Source: Anadara kagoshimensis (lineage: Eukaryota; Mollusca; Bivalvia; Arcoida; Arcidae). From it: DNA of 64,000 bases. This document shows positions 10,649 through 23,076 of the stretch, piece after piece. The notes below the pieces were generated by a model. That model did no database searches. It had not been told where the DNA came from and was given only the letters and a program-made list of their open reading frames with translations. A program made the translations under genes and the position numbers. Positions within the stretch are counted from its first letter, which is position 1. The number at the start of each line of letters is the position of its first letter. The stretch covers positions 18,631,033-18,695,032 of the forward strand of contig CM037865.1 of assembly GCA_021292105.1 (NCBI GenBank). The letters run 5' to 3'.

Positions 10649-13544
10649 ATTATATACAAGTATGCAACTAGAATTCGCACAAATTAATCGATAGTTCAGA
10701 CCTGTCGAAAGTTTAACATTGAGCTAACGAAAAAGTCGAAGTTCGACTGTTACCTGAATATGGATAGCTAGTGATACGAAAAGCTGACGTGAGATAGATA
10801 GGGTAGCTGTCAAAATAGTGACATGACATAGAAAGGGAAGCTGTCAAAAAACTGACATGACATAGATAGGAAAGCTGTCAAGAAGCTGCCATGACATAGA
10901 TAGGGTAGCTTTCAAAAAGCTGACGTGACATAGATAGGGAAGCTGTCAAAAGCTGACGTAACATTGATAGGATAGTTGTCAAAAAGCTCCATGGCATAGA
11001 TAGGATGGCTGTCAAAAAGCTGACATGACATAGATAGGGTAGCTGTCAAAAAGCTGACAATTTTTAGTTAATAAAGGGTCGAGATGAACTATGAATTTGG
11101 CATTAATTCGATAGCTTGTTGTTAAATTTTCGACAGGTCTATACTGTCTGTATAAAATAAAATACTAGTAAATAAAGAAATAAGTATACACCAAATCATT
11201 TAATGTATTATGTATCTTCATGAAGACAATAGCGAAAACGATATGTTAAAGAGCTTTTGAAAAGCGCTTTGAAAGAATTAAATACACTTGTATAGATGAT
11301 CGCTTTTCAAATTTGAAAAAAAAAATATAAAACTGTTTTTGTCCCGCATAATTTAACGCGAATGTATTTATAAGTTCTACGCCATACCATGATACTCGAA
11401 GTTTAATTAAAGTTTTTAGTGTAGATCCAAAAAAGTAACCTTTCTTTTTAATTAGTAAGCTAAATGAAATCGCTCAAAAAGCATAAACGTTTGTTAGGAA
11501 ACATTGTCTCTACCTCCAGTTATCATGGAATCGAAGACTGGTTTTATTTAATTAATTCTAATTGTTCTCTGTAATGCTGTAACCATCACATATTTTTTTG
11601 TATAATTTCTATAGCAATGTTTGTTTTGCTTTGCAAATAAACAGTATGATGTTGTCTGTCCACCCATTTATCCGTAAGTATATCCGTCACACATGTAAGG
11701 TCTTTCCTAACGCTTGCAGCTAATATTTAGTATGTGAGTCTACCATCAAGATTTACAGATCCAATTTGAGTTTCATTCCGGTTCACTGAATTTTGACAAA
11801 ATTATGGAATTTGTACATGTACTTTTTCCTTAGTAGTCCAAAACCATAACTTCTTCAAAATGACGATTTCGTCTATGTGACTTTATGTTGTCATCCTGTG
11901 CCATTTATTTTTGTATCAAGTTGAATGAAGTCTTTATGGTGAGCAAAAAGTCTCATGGTTTCCAAAGGGAGATAATTGATGGTTGTCAGACAGAAGCGGG
12001 GTTTTACTGTCACAGACCTATGTCGATGCAGCATAAATATGTAATTCTACGCATGGATAAGCATTTTTTTCAACTCAATACAAAGTTTGAACTAAAACAT
12101 GAATAATATATAATTTTTTTTTAAGATTTTCTGTTTGTTAATACTATATATCGACACCTTTATATACCACATGTCGATTTCTAATGTATAAGTATTTAAT
12201 ACAATGTAATTGATTACTGAACTTTATCGATCATACAAGGTCGGTTATTCAGTAATACAAAAAAACCATTTAAAAGTGTTATAAATAGATCACTAAGCAG
12301 GTTTCAATAACAAATAAATGTGTTGATAAGAAAATGGCTGACACTGACAGCAAATCCAGTTTTACTGTATAAACAGGTAAGATAAACTTAAAGCATAACA
12401 TATAAAATTTTGAATGATGATATTTATAATTCACTAATTACTGTCGGACGTAAATAAAAAATATTTCATGGTAAAATCCACGCCAAATTCTCTATCGGAC
12501 CAAGCCCTCGCATAACATTAATAAACGTTGGTAGTTGAATGTACGTGACTTATATTTTCGCTCTTTAACCACATTTACGTTTTCAAAACGAAAATCGGAC
12601 GAAGCCAAGAAGTGCTTCATTTCGTCTTTTTTTACACTGTCAAACTTGCCTTAAATTAAAGCCATCCTATATAAGCATCGCCTGTTTTATAGGCCGGAAG
12701 ACTTGAATCCCTATTCGGTTTTTTATTCATGTTACAAGTATTTGAACCTGTATATAAGGGTCACCTTCCATCAAGATCAAATTTACTGTTTTCCCTTAGT
12801 GAATCTATTTAGACATATTTAATTGTACAGGCCAACCTTCCTAAAAGGCCACCTCTATATAGGGACTACTTGCTTATAAAGACCAGTCAAATTTTATCCC
12901 AATTATACTTTCTTAATTTATGTGAACATATATATAAGGATCGCCTGTCCATTAAGATATATTTACTGGTTCCCTTTCGGAGATCTTAATAGACAGGTTT
13001 AATTGTACAGTTCAACCTGTCTTAAAGGCCACCTCTATATAGGGACTACTTGCTTATAAAGACCAGTCAAATTTTATCCCAATTATATTTTCTTAATTTA
13101 TGTGAACTTGTATATAAGGATCGCCTGTTTATAAAGATACATTTACTAGTTCCAATTAGAGGATCTTTATAGACAGGTTTAATTGTACAGTTCAACCTGT
13201 CTTGAAGGCCACCTCTATAAAGGGACTACTTGCTATATCACATATATTACGTTCGAAATTGTATTTCCTTTTTTGATTTTCCAAAGCCTATACACTCACA
13301 AAGTGGTAAATGACCAACACATAACACTAGGATGACCACTCTTCCACCACAATTGTCATCAAACATATTGCTTTTGAATGCGTCATAAATACATGAATAA
13401 TTTTACATCATCGCAATTTTTAGTGTATCACCAAAACTCATTGAAGGGATAACGAAAAATTTTATGAAAATGAAACATAACGTTCAATTCAATTCATCTT
13501 TTAATAAATAAAATTACATCAGGCAATGCGTTATTAAAAACATC
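10649..13544 (+). repeat. tandem segmental duplication, copy B2
   Basis: Second copy of 7765-10648, with scattered substitutions and small indels. The 73-codon frame at 11885 matches the frame at 8995 apart from a late frameshift, which argues against purifying selection on it. Confidence 0.92.
10695..11146. mobile_element. inverted-repeat element with minisatellite core (B2 copy)
   Basis: Copy of 7811-8262, with the same termini and the same order of core units. It moved by segmental duplication rather than by independent transposition. Confidence 0.6.
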
Positions 13545-13616
13545 ATTATATACAAGTATGCAACTAGAATTCGCACAAATTAATCGATAGTTCAGACCTG
13601 TCGAAAGTTTAACATT
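13545..13616 (+). repeat. third, truncated B unit
   Basis: The first 72 bp of the B unit recur and stop within the left terminus of the minisatellite element (CTGTCGAAAGTTTAACATT). The sequence then switches abruptly to the first SD-gene cassette. This marks the left edge of the large array. Confidence 0.85.
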
Positions 13617-13642
13617 AGAGGAAACATCAACAGATTGTATTT

Positions 13643-13675
13643 AGTGATATCACCTATTCTATTTAGTAATATCAC
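13643..13675. promoter_or_regulatory. paired GTGATATCAC palindromes, 22 bp apart
   Basis: AGTGATATCAC at 13643 and AGTAATATCAC at 13665 lie exactly 22 bp apart (about two helical turns), 170-200 bp upstream of the SD start codon at 13843. A role as a protein-binding site is inferred from symmetry, spacing and recurrence. Confidence 0.5.
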
Positions 13676-13842
13676 TAAATATGTGACAAAATACTAAATA
13701 AATGATAAAAACGGTACGTCAAAGATATTTATTATGTTATTATATAAATAATAAAAAATCAACAAAATAAACATTTGATTCTGCAACTTTGCTTTGTAAC
13801 AGTTCGATGAGTAAACAATTTTATTTTGACATAATTTCAGCA

Positions 13843-14033
13843 ATGGTCAGAAAAACTAAGAAAAAAAAGAAACAAAAGACGAAATGGCACGAAAATACAG
13901 CTCACCCTCAATATCTCCATCTTCTTCATGGGACGACTGCACAGATTCTAACAGCTTTAAAGATTTTGACAGCCCCATAGATTATTACAGCTCAATTTTG
14001 CAGGCTGGTATGTTTAAGTACAAACCATGTTAA
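13843..14033 (+). pseudogene. SD-repeat protein copy 1 (type 1), frameshifted
   Basis: The conserved ATGGTCAGAAAAACTAAG start and lysine-rich stretch are followed by a one-base deletion (AAAAGACGAAATGGC where other copies have AAAAGAACAAAATGGC), so the main frame ends as an unrelated tail. A second ATG at 13884 (MARKY) restores the usual frame for 49 residues: a Ser-rich block, one degenerate Asp/Ser repeat, then a type 1 end (LQAGMFKYKPC) and stop. Most likely a decayed gene; initiation at MARKY would save a shorter protein. Unlike the C1/C2 copies, it keeps the upstream palindromes. Confidence 0.55.
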
Positions 14034-14089
14034 ATTTATTGTCTACTGAGTTTGTGATACCCTAGGAGAAACATCAACAAATTATATTT

Positions 14090-14122
14090 AGTGATATCGC
14101 CAGTTTTATTTAGTGATATCAC
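14090..14122. promoter_or_regulatory. paired GTGATATCRC palindromes, 22 bp apart
   Basis: AGTGATATCGC at 14090 and AGTGATATCAC at 14112, followed by TAAATATGTAACAAAATAC, the usual continuation of the SD 5' cassette. The SD start lies at 14287. Confidence 0.5.
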
Positions 14123-14286
14123 TAAATATGTAACAAAATACAGAATAAATAATAAAAACGGTACGCCAAAAATATTTATACTGTCATTATATGAATAAAA
14201 CAATAACAAAATAAACATTTGATTCTGCAACTTTGTTTTGTAACAGTTCGATGAGTAAACAATTTTATTTTGACATAATTTCAGCA

Positions 14287-14448
14287 ATGGTCACAAAAAC
14301 TAAGAAAAAGAAGAAAAAGAAGAAACAAAAGAACAAAACGGCACGAAAATTCATATCACCCTCAATATCTCAGATATCAGATTATGGCAGCTTGAATTTG
14401 CAGTCTGGTATGTATCAGTACAAACCATGTAAATTGCCGACCTGCTAA
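14287..14448 (+). CDS. SD-family protein copy 2 (type 2), repeat lost
   Basis: Predicted 53 residues from the conserved ATGGTCACAAAAACTAAG start. The lysine run is longer than in other copies. The Ser/Asp repeat is missing: the Ser-rich segment (ISPSISQ) passes almost directly to SLNLQSGMYQYKPC, the type 2 end. A further small deletion replaces the usual 3' tail (DLLNC) with LPTC. It could be a non-functional contracted allele of the family. The shared GGTATGTATCAG after LQSG could also be a splice donor, in which case the exon ends near 14408. Confidence 0.4.
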   Translation: MVTKTKKKKKKKKQKNKTARKFISPSISQISDYGSLNLQSGMYQYKPCKLPTC

Positions 14449-14782
14449 ATTGTACTATCTTTCATGCCTAAATTCACAGAAAAATTAAAGCTGGTAGTTT
14501 CATGAATGAATCTGTTCGGTTGCCTTTCCAGCACAGTTTCCTGATACAAAATATCAACTGGCAAATGGCGCATCGAAAACATTTAACCTTGTGTTACATA
14601 AAAAACCTTAAACATATTAAACATTAATTTGTTTAGATCACAGCATTCGTAAAACATGCAGCTATGTAATTATACAAACAATATGGAAAAGATACAACTA
14701 TTTATGACTGATTAGTTAAAGGGACGATGGAGTACATATACCTGATTATTTCCAGAATTTTCTAAATCTTTTATATTCTAGT

Positions 14783-14784
14783 AA

Positions 14785-14823
<39 letters not shown>

Positions 14824-14838
14824 AATAAATAAATAAAA
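14783..14838. repeat. (TAAA)n microsatellite between direct repeats
   Basis: A TAAA array lies between two copies of GGACGATGGAGTAC..TGATTATT..CAGAATTT. Equivalent arrays of different length occur at 18043-18104, 21302-21341, 31139-31204 and 44470-44530. Confidence 0.9.
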
Positions 14839-15219
14839 TGGACGATGGAGTACCTGATTATTTTCAGAATTTCCTATATCTTTAATATTCCATTATACAG
14901 CGGGATTTTAAAAACAAAAAAATTCTACTTTCATCGCAGTAGCTATAGCATTTTTTATGTCCTTAAATGCCCGTAAACTTCAGGTGTCATAATCCTAAAA
15001 TCCGCTGTCATCATCCAATACCTGGCTTTAATACATGATTTATATGTAACAAAATACAGAATAAATAATAAAAACGGTGCGCCAAAAATATTTATACGGT
15101 CATTATATGAATAAAAAAGAAAACGCTTCAATAAACAAACGAAATATACATTTGATTCTGCAACTTTGTTTTGTAACAGTTCGATGAGTAAACAATTTTA
15201 TTCTGACATAATTTCAGCA

Positions 15220-15504
15220 ATGGTCACAAAAACTAAGAAAAAGAAGAAACAAAAGAACAAAACGGCACGAAAATTCAGATCACCCTCAATATCTCCATCT
15301 TCTTCAGGGGACGACTGCACAGATTCTAACAGCTCCACAGATTTTGACAGGTCGAAAGATTATGACAGCTCCAAAGATTCTGACAGCTCCACAGATTCTA
15401 ACAGCTCCACAGATTCTGACAGCTCGAATTTGCAGTCTGGTATGTATCAGTACAAACCATGTAAAATTGCCGACCTGCTAAATTGCACTTTCTTTCATGC
15501 CTAG
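15220..15504 (+). CDS. SD-repeat protein copy 3 (type 2, in C1)
   Basis: Predicted 94-residue protein. Residues 2-13 are a lysine cluster (KTKKKKKQKNK, possible nuclear localisation). Then come a Ser/Pro-rich linker (PSISPSSSGDDC), about six imperfect six-residue Asp/Ser/Thr units (18 bp in DNA) and the end LQSGMYQYKPC...FHA. There is no signal peptide or membrane segment. The start at 15220 is chosen because the frame upstream is broken in some paralogues. The DNA just before it (GACATAATTTCAG) looks like a splice acceptor, and GGTATG after LQSG looks like a donor. Unlike the paired copies it lacks the upstream palindromes. Function unknown. Confidence 0.5.
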   Translation: MVTKTKKKKKQKNKTARKFRSPSISPSSSGDDCTDSNSSTDFDRSKDYDSSKDSDSSTDSNSSTDSDSSNLQSGMYQYKPCKIADLLNCTFFHA

Positions 15505-16274
15505 ATTCACAGAAAAATTAAGGATTTAAAATTTTTCAAATTCTAATGGAAGTTTTCATACAAGTTATGTATCAAATTAATCACAATGTAAAACTTATGA
15601 TACTATGCATATAATGATAACAACAGGAAGCTCTCAAAGCAGAAAATGCTGAAAACATATCTTTTACTTGTTGAAAATGATCAGTCTATGAAGTAAATAA
15701 TGTCATCAAACTTTGTAAATGTTTGAAGCTTATGCATATATAAATATTAAGCTAAGCCAAATCAGTAAAAATTAATGCAAATTAGGGATGAATTTTAAAA
15801 GTATAAATCATATGCAATTTTATAAAAAGATGGATTCCAAATTGAGAAGGGACTACTTTCATGATAAATGTTTGGAGGCCCATTGATGCATATTTGTTAC
15901 AATTTTCTGCAATTTCAGATATCACACTTACACCTACACGTACATATATTTGTTGTATATATTTAAAAAAGGGTTTTTAATGGCTGTATTGTATTTTTTC
16001 CACATTTCTCCATCATAGTTCCCTATATTAAAAGCAGCTCTCTTTCAATGAACAAGGGAAGTAAGTTGGTATATATTCACAGTATTTTTGTCACAATAAA
16101 ATAGCACAATAACAAGATTTTTCCCAGTAAAATGTCATAATGAAATCATTAATGTAGTTAATGCATTACTACTGTATTAATGGATATATTTCAATGCTAA
16201 GATTTAATGTAATGGTCTCTATTTTTTCCATATTTACAATCAAACCATTATAGCAGATGCTACAGTTGTTATAC

Positions 16275-16475
16275 CTTGAAATTATAACTGACGGAGGGAC
16301 AGCTGTTGGTTTTCGAACCTTTTTCTTTATTATTCTTTTCCTTCTTATACACAGTTTCAAGTCATGTTTAGTTTTCAACCCACAAGCAAATCCATAAACT
16401 GGTCTGCCTTTCTTACAGTGAGACCTATCCCTTCTATATTTCCCTCCTGGTAGCCCAAATTTATGGCAAGGTCTT
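16275..16475 (-). CDS. candidate internal exon, Cys/Lys-rich (in C1)
   Basis: Read on the minus strand, a 201 bp segment open for 66 codons is bounded by an AG (TAATACAG) and a GT donor (TTTCAAG then GTATAA). The translation has Cys/His residues (PCHKFGLPGGKY, HCKKGRPVYGFACG) and a basic run (RRKRIIKKKVRKP). I recognise no family. The acceptor lacks a good pyrimidine tract, and no partner exon was found in the unit. An open frame this long could also be chance. Confidence 0.3.
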
Positions 16476-18483
16476 CTGTATTACATATTTAGATAATATT
16501 ATAACGTTGTAAAAAAAATTATAAGCTTTGGAAAGTTATCCCCAGGTAATACAGTATATTACTCGACCATCTTGCTGTACTGGGTCACCATACTTTTTAC
16601 ATTGGAGAACACTTTAAATTTGGGACCAAATATAATTACTATCAAGTAACAAAGGGTGCATTGTATGTTTATTGGAAAATTATTATCACACAAGGTTTAA
16701 AATGGAAAAAAAATTATAATATAAAACGTTTAATTATGTACCGGATGTTGACATCCAGTTATCAAGGCATCACGTCTCGGCTTGCTATGAAAAATCTGTG
16801 TATTTTATGTATTCTTAACTGATCGTTTTAGTGAAAAGCAGGTTTATCTGCCAATATGTGAAATAAATCAATGTATGCATAAAGGCAGTATGATCATATC
16901 TGCGATCGTGATTTTGCCAAGGAAAAACACAGCGCACTCCACTGATCTGGGCCAAAGCCCAACCATGAATTGAAATCGGAAACCACTGCGCAAGGGTAAC
17001 GCAAATCTACAAAAAAAACAATATATATTCCGATATGTGTTAATTAAGTTTAACTATTCCTAACTGATTTATAGATAATAAAAGATATGTTCTTCTCAAA
17101 TGAAACAAGACACATGTATGTTTTTGCAACGTGTGTTTCCTAGGCGTATGAATATTAAAAAACAGAACTACATCGACGACAAAGACATGAAATTGTGATC
17201 GCAAAAAGAACAACAATTTATCACCCTTAATACCATTATAATGATTCCGTTTTAGTGAAAGCATTAACAGTTGGCCCTAAAAAATCACTGATGCGAATTC
17301 TACGATTGATCTCTCATCCGATTTTTAAATATCCTATTTTTGATTTTGTAAACATACTTTCGTTTTCGAAACCAAGATGGCGACCCCCATGAATCAAAAG
17401 ACAATCCTGTTATCTGACTAGTTTCTCATTTCCCTTATTGTATGTTGCCTGTTTTGCTTTAGCATTGCATTTTGTATACTTTCAACTTCAACTAGCCGTT
17501 TATTTCAAATTAATATTTAATTTATTTAATGCTGGGGATTTGTTACAAAAATTCGTGAAATATCCAGAATTTAGGGTTAATTTTTATCATTAATGCACTG
17601 AATTAATGTGAAATATGAAACGCAACTGTATTTTTTTGTTCCCTTTTGTCATAGGTCATCACAAAAACTATGAATGTAACCTATACTCCTAGGATAAAGT
17701 GAGAATGAATTCATTGTGGTTGTATTGCTAATATTGGGCAGATAATCCTTAAAGCTGGTAGTTTCATGAATGAATCTGTTCGGTTGCCTTTCCAGCACAG
17801 TTTCCTGATACAAAATATCAGCTGGCAATTGGCGCATCGAAAACATTTAATCTTCTGTAACATAAAAAACCTTAAACATATCCAACATTAATTTGTTTAG
17901 ATCACAGCATTCGTAAAACATGCCGCTATGTAATTATACAAACAATATGGAAAAGATACAACTATTTATGATTGATTAGTTAAAGGGACGATGGAGTACA
18001 TATACCTGATTATTTCCAGAATTTTCTAAATCTTTTATATTCCATAAATAATAAATAAATAAATAATAAATAAATAAATAAATAAATAAAATAAATAAAT
18101 AAAATGGACGATGGAGTACCTGATTATTTTCAGAATTTCCTATATCTTTAATATTCCATTATACAGCGGGATTTTAAAAACAAAAAAATTCTACTTTCAT
18201 CGCAGTAGCTATAGCATTTTTTATGTCCTTAAATGCCCGTAAACTTCAGGTGTCATAATCCTAAAATCCGCTGTCATCATCCAATACCTGGCTTTAATAC
18301 ATGATTTATATGTAACAAAATACAGAATAAATAATAAAAACGGTGCGCCAAAAATATTTATACGGTCATTATGAATAAAAAAGAAAACGCTTCAATAAAC
18401 AAACGAAATATACATTTGATTCTGCAACTTTGTTTTGTAACAGTTCGATGAGTAAACAATTTTATTCTGACATAATTTCAGCA

Positions 18484-18768
18484 ATGGTCACAAAAACTAA
18501 GAAAAAGAAGAAACAAAAGAACAAAACGGCACGAAAATTCAGATCACCCTCAATATCTCCATCTTCTTCAGGGGACGACTGCACAGATTCTAACAGCTCC
18601 ACAGATTTTGACAGGTCGAAAGATTATGACAGCTCCAAAGATTCTGACAGCTCCACAGATTCTAACAGCTCCACAGATTCTGACAGCTCGAATTTGCAGT
18701 CTGGTATGTATCAGTACAAACCATGTAAAATTGCCGACCTGCTAAATTGCACTTTCTTTCATGCCTAG
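18484..18768 (+). CDS. SD-repeat protein copy 4 (type 2, in C2)
   Basis: Predicted 94 residues, identical in sequence to the C1 copy at 15220, consistent with a very recent duplication or gene conversion. It has the same lysine cluster, Ser/Pro linker, Asp/Ser/Thr repeat and type 2 end, and also lacks the 22 bp-spaced palindromes. Function unknown. Confidence 0.5.
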   Translation: MVTKTKKKKKQKNKTARKFRSPSISPSSSGDDCTDSNSSTDFDRSKDYDSSKDSDSSTDSNSSTDSDSSNLQSGMYQYKPCKIADLLNCTFFHA

Positions 18769-19536
18769 ATTCACAGAAAAATTAAGGATTTAAAATTTTT
18801 CAAATTCTAATGGAAGTTTTCATACAAGTTATGTATCAAATTAATCACAATGTAAAACTTATGATACTATGCATATAATGATAACAACAGGAAGCTCTCA
18901 AAGCAGAAAATGCTGAAAACATATCTTTTACTTGTTGAAAATGATCAGTCTATGAAGTAAATAATGTCATCAAACTTTGTAAATGTTTGAAGCTTATGCA
19001 TATATAAATATTAAGCTAAGCCAAATCAGTAAAAATTAATGCAAATTAGGGATGAATTTTAAAAGTATAAATCATATGCAATTTATAAAAAGATGGATTC
19101 CAAATTGAGAAGGGACTACTTTCATGATAAATGTTTGGAGGCCCATTGATGCATATTTGTTACAATTTTCTGCAATTTCAGATATCACACTTACACCTAC
19201 ACGTACATATATTGTTGTATATATTTAAAAAAGGGTTTTTAATGGCTGTATTGTATTTTTTCCACATTTCTCCATCATAGTTCCCTATATTAAAAGCAGC
19301 TCTCTTTCAATGAACAAGGGAAGTAAGTTGGTATATATTCACAGTATTTTTGTCACAATAAAATAGCACAATAACAAGATTTTTCCCAGTAAAATGTCAT
19401 AATGAAATCATTAATGTAGTTAATGCATTACTACTGTATTAATGGATATATTTCAATGCTAAGATTTAATGTAATGGTCTCTATTTTTTCCATATTTACA
19501 ATCAAACCATTATAGCAGATGCTACAGTTGTTATAC

Positions 19537-19736
19537 CTTGAAATTATAACTGACGGAGGGACAGCTGTTGGTTTTCGAACCTTTTTCTTTATTATTCTTT
19601 TCTTCTTATACACAGTTTCAAGTCATGTTTAGTTTTCAACCCACAAGCAAATCCATAAACTGGTCTGCCTTTCTTACAGTGAGACCTATCCCTTCTATAT
19701 TTCCCTCCTGGTAGCCCAAATTTATGGCAAGGTCTT
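19537..19736 (-). pseudogene. C2 copy of the candidate Cys/Lys-rich exon, frameshifted
   Basis: Copy of 16275-16475 with one base lost in the TTCTTTTCCTTCTT tract, so the frame breaks in the basic run. If the C1 exon is real, this copy is damaged; if not, the difference is neutral. Confidence 0.3.
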
Positions 19737-21013
19737 CTGTATTACATATTTAGATAATATTTATAACGTTGTAAAAAAAATTATAAGCTTTGGAAAGTTA
19801 TCCCAGGTAATACAGTATATTACTCGACCATCTTGCTGTACTGGGTCACCATACTTTTTACATTGGAGAACACTTTAAATTTGGGACCAAATATAATTAC
19901 TATCAAGTAACAAAGGGTGCATTGTATGTTTATTGGAAAATTATTATCACACAAGGTTTAAAATGGAAAAAAAATTATAATATAAAACGTTTAATTATGT
20001 ACCGGATGTTGACATCCAGTTATCAAGGCATCACGTCTCGGCTTGCTATGAAAAATCTGTGTATTTTATGTATTCTTAACTGATCGTTTTAGTGAAAAGC
20101 AGGTTTATCTGCCAATATGTGAAATAAATCAATGTATGCATAAAGGCAGTATGATCATATCTGCGATCGTGATTTTGCCAAGGAAAAACACAGCGCACTC
20201 CACTGATCTGGGCCAAAGCCCAACCATGAATTGAAATCGGAAACACTGCGCAAGGGTAACGCAAATCTACAAAAAAAACAATATATATTCCGATATGTGT
20301 TAATTAAGTTTAACTATTCCTAACTGATTTATAGATAATAAAAGATATGTTCTTCTCAAATGAAACAAGACACATGTATGTTTTTGCAACGTGTGTTTCC
20401 TAGGCGTATGAATATTAAAAAACAGAACTACATCGACGACAAAGACATGAAATTGTGATCGCAAAAAGAACAACAATTTATCACCCTTAATACCATTATA
20501 ATGATTCCGTTTTAGTGAAAGCATTAACAGTTGGCCCTAAAAAATCACTGATGCGAATTCTACGATTGATCTCTCATCCGATTTTTAAATATCCTATTTT
20601 TGATTTTGTAAACATACTTTCGTTTTCGAAACCAAGATGGCGACCCCCATGAATCAAAAGACAATCCTGTTATCTGACTAGTTTCTCATTTCCCTTATTG
20701 TATGTTGCCTGTTTTGCTTTAGCATTGCATTTTGTATACTTTCAACTTCAACTAGCCGTTTATTTCAAATTAATATTTAATTTATTTAATGCTGGGGATT
20801 TGTTACAAAAATTCGTGAAATATCCAGAATTTAGGGTTAATTTTTATCATTAATGCACTGAATTAATGTGAAATATGAAACGCAACTGTATTTTTTGTTC
20901 CCTTTTGTCATAGGTCATCACAAAAACTATGAATGTAACCTATACTCCTAGGATAAAGTGAGAATGAATTCATTGTGGTTGTATTGCTAATATTGGGCAG
21001 ATAATCCTTAAAG

Positions 21014-21301
21014 CTGGTAGTTTCATGAATGAATCTGTTCGGTTGCCTTTCCAGCACAGTTTCCTGATACAAAATATCACTGGCAATTGGCGCATCGAAA
21101 ACATTTAATCTTCTGTACATAAAAAACCTTAAACATATCCAACATTAATTTGTTTAGATCACAGCATTCGTAAAACATGCCGCTATGTAATTATACAAAC
21201 AATATGGAAAAGATACAACTATTTATGATTGATTAGTTAAAGGGACGATGGAGTACATATACCTGATTATTTCCAGAATTTTCTAAATCTTTTATATTCC
21301 A

Positions 21302-21340
<39 letters not shown>

Positions 21341-21600
21341 AATGGACGATGGAGTACCTGATTATTTTCAGAATTTCCTAAATATTTTACATTCTATTTA
21401 TAAATAAATAAATATAATGGACGATGGAGTACCTGATTATTTTCAGAATTACCTAGTATATCTTTAATATTCCGTTATATAGCGGGATTTTAAAAACAAA
21501 AAAATTCTACTTTCATCGCAGAAGCTATAGCATTTTTTATGTCCTTAAATGCCCGTAAACTTCAGGTGTCATAATCTTTACATCCGCTGTCATCATCCAA
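21014..21600 (+). repeat. third, partial C unit passing into the EEP module
   Basis: The C unit start recurs but leads, after three GGACGATGGAGTACCTGATT repeats and a TAAA array, into CCAATACCTGGCTTTAATAC and then the EEP module. In C1 and C2 the same CCTGGCTTTAATAC stretch joins an SD gene, so this is the C1/C2 deletion breakpoint. Confidence 0.75.
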
Positions 21601-21799
21601 TACCTGGCTTTAATACACGATTTTCAACACCTTTTCAGCGTTCATGGACACCTTTGGTATAATTATCTATAATAATACGAATATTATCCCCTCTGTTGAT
21701 AAATATTGTCATACTAACCTTTCTTTAACTTACTCCAGAGTTAGATAATTTTCACGATTTTCTCTCCAAAATATAGCGATATACAAATGTACGTATGAC

Positions 21800-21995
21800 T
21801 GCAGTTAACAGGGGATCGAGTGGCCGAAAAAGTGCCGAGGAGCCGAGCGGCCGTAAAGTTGCCGAGCTGTGGACAGCAGCTGCCAAAAAGGTGCCGAGTA
21901 TAGACCACAAGGGGCCGAGATGTAACTGCCGAGCAGCCTAGATGAGCTGCCGATTCGGCACTAATTCGGCACTAAAGTGTTAAACTTTCGAAAGG
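21800..21995. repeat. GC-rich GTGCCGAG minisatellite (U1)
   Basis: Degenerate units of GTGCCGAG, GAGCGGCCG and GAGCAGCCTAG end in ATTCGGCACTAATTCGGCAC and AAGTGTTAAACTTTCGAAAG. The last block is the inverse of the GTCGAAAGTTTAACA terminus seen at 7820. Equivalents lie at 31590-31790 (U2) and 48940-49140 (U3). A 69-codon minus-strand frame in U2 and U3 is read through the minisatellite. Confidence 0.65.
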
Positions 21996-22009
21996 CCTGC
22001 ACTGTAGTA

Positions 22010-22262
22010 GTGACTGTTTTTTTTACCAAGCATTCGGCATTTAGAAATGAATGTCACGGCGTCCTTCGGACGAGACCTTAAAAACGGATGCCCCGTGTAA
22101 CTGCAAGCATAATACGTTATTAAGATATCTCCCTGTCCATTGCTCTGAGCCCAATGAAAGAGACAAAATTTCTGCCACTTCATCTACAGCTGGTGACGTC
22201 TCGATATAAGTGAAATAAACTTGACTGGGAAGCAAAACACCATTCAATTTATCAATAAGTGT
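22010..22262 (+). mobile_element. SINE body without tRNA head (U1)
   Basis: It matches the 3' two thirds of the SINE at 195-475: CAAGCATTCGGCATTTAG, CTGCCACTTCATCTACAGCT, GGTGACGTCTCGATATAAG and AAAACACCATTCAAT. The tRNA head is absent. Equivalents: 31800-32060 and 49150-49400. Confidence 0.6.
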
Positions 22263-22269
22263 CAACTAT

Positions 22270-22640
22270 TACCACAGTCAAACATGTCTATAAAGGCAAC
22301 CCAAGGGAACCAGTAAAAGTGGCCTTTATGGGCAGATGGCCTTTATACACAGGTTTAATTAATTTGAATAAAGAATAATTAGGACACAAGTCTACTGGAC
22401 TTTATTAACCTGGTGGCCCTTATATAGAGGTGGTATTTAAGACAGTTATTACATAACTTGACTATACTTTACTGGCACGTCTGTATTCAATATTCCAGAT
22501 ATAAAGTCAATAAATGTAATTGAATATATACAATCTTACTATCTTCTCACTGACGCAGTTTCCTCGGTTTTTTATATCTTTTTAAAAAAATTCTTCTCTC
22601 GTTTTCTTTTTCCAACTATTTCCAGAATTGTAAAACTGAC
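22270..22640 (+). repeat. GGCCTTTATG repeat and AT-rich spacer (U1)
   Basis: A TATAAAGGCAACCCAAGGGA / GGCCTTTATGGGCAGATGG repeat, a relative of the one at 3741-4743, occupies 22270-22460. The rest is AT-rich with no visible gene. Confidence 0.55.

Positions 22641-23076
<436 letters not shown>

Larger units (their letters stand above)
14491..17754 (+). repeat. nested tandem duplication, copy C1 (3.26 kb)
   Basis: The unit starts at CTGGTAGTTTCATGAATGAA and recurs at 17755 and 21014. It contains a TAAA microsatellite flanked by direct repeats, one SD gene and a candidate minus-strand exon. C1 and C2 differ by few substitutions and indels. From 15510 to 16270 and from 16480 to 17750 I see no further convincing gene. 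An AAGATGGCG motif near 17383, like a YY1 site, is followed by only a 14-codon frame. Confidence 0.92.
17755..21013 (+). repeat. nested tandem duplication, copy C2
   Basis: Second copy of 14491-17754 at an offset of about 3264 bp. It carries the SD gene at 18484 and the candidate exon at 19537-19736. Confidence 0.92.

Noticed and set aside
17383..17430. Promoter and short gene at the AAGATGGCG motif
   Set aside because: Only a 14-codon frame follows, with no TATA, no downstream exon and no other support.
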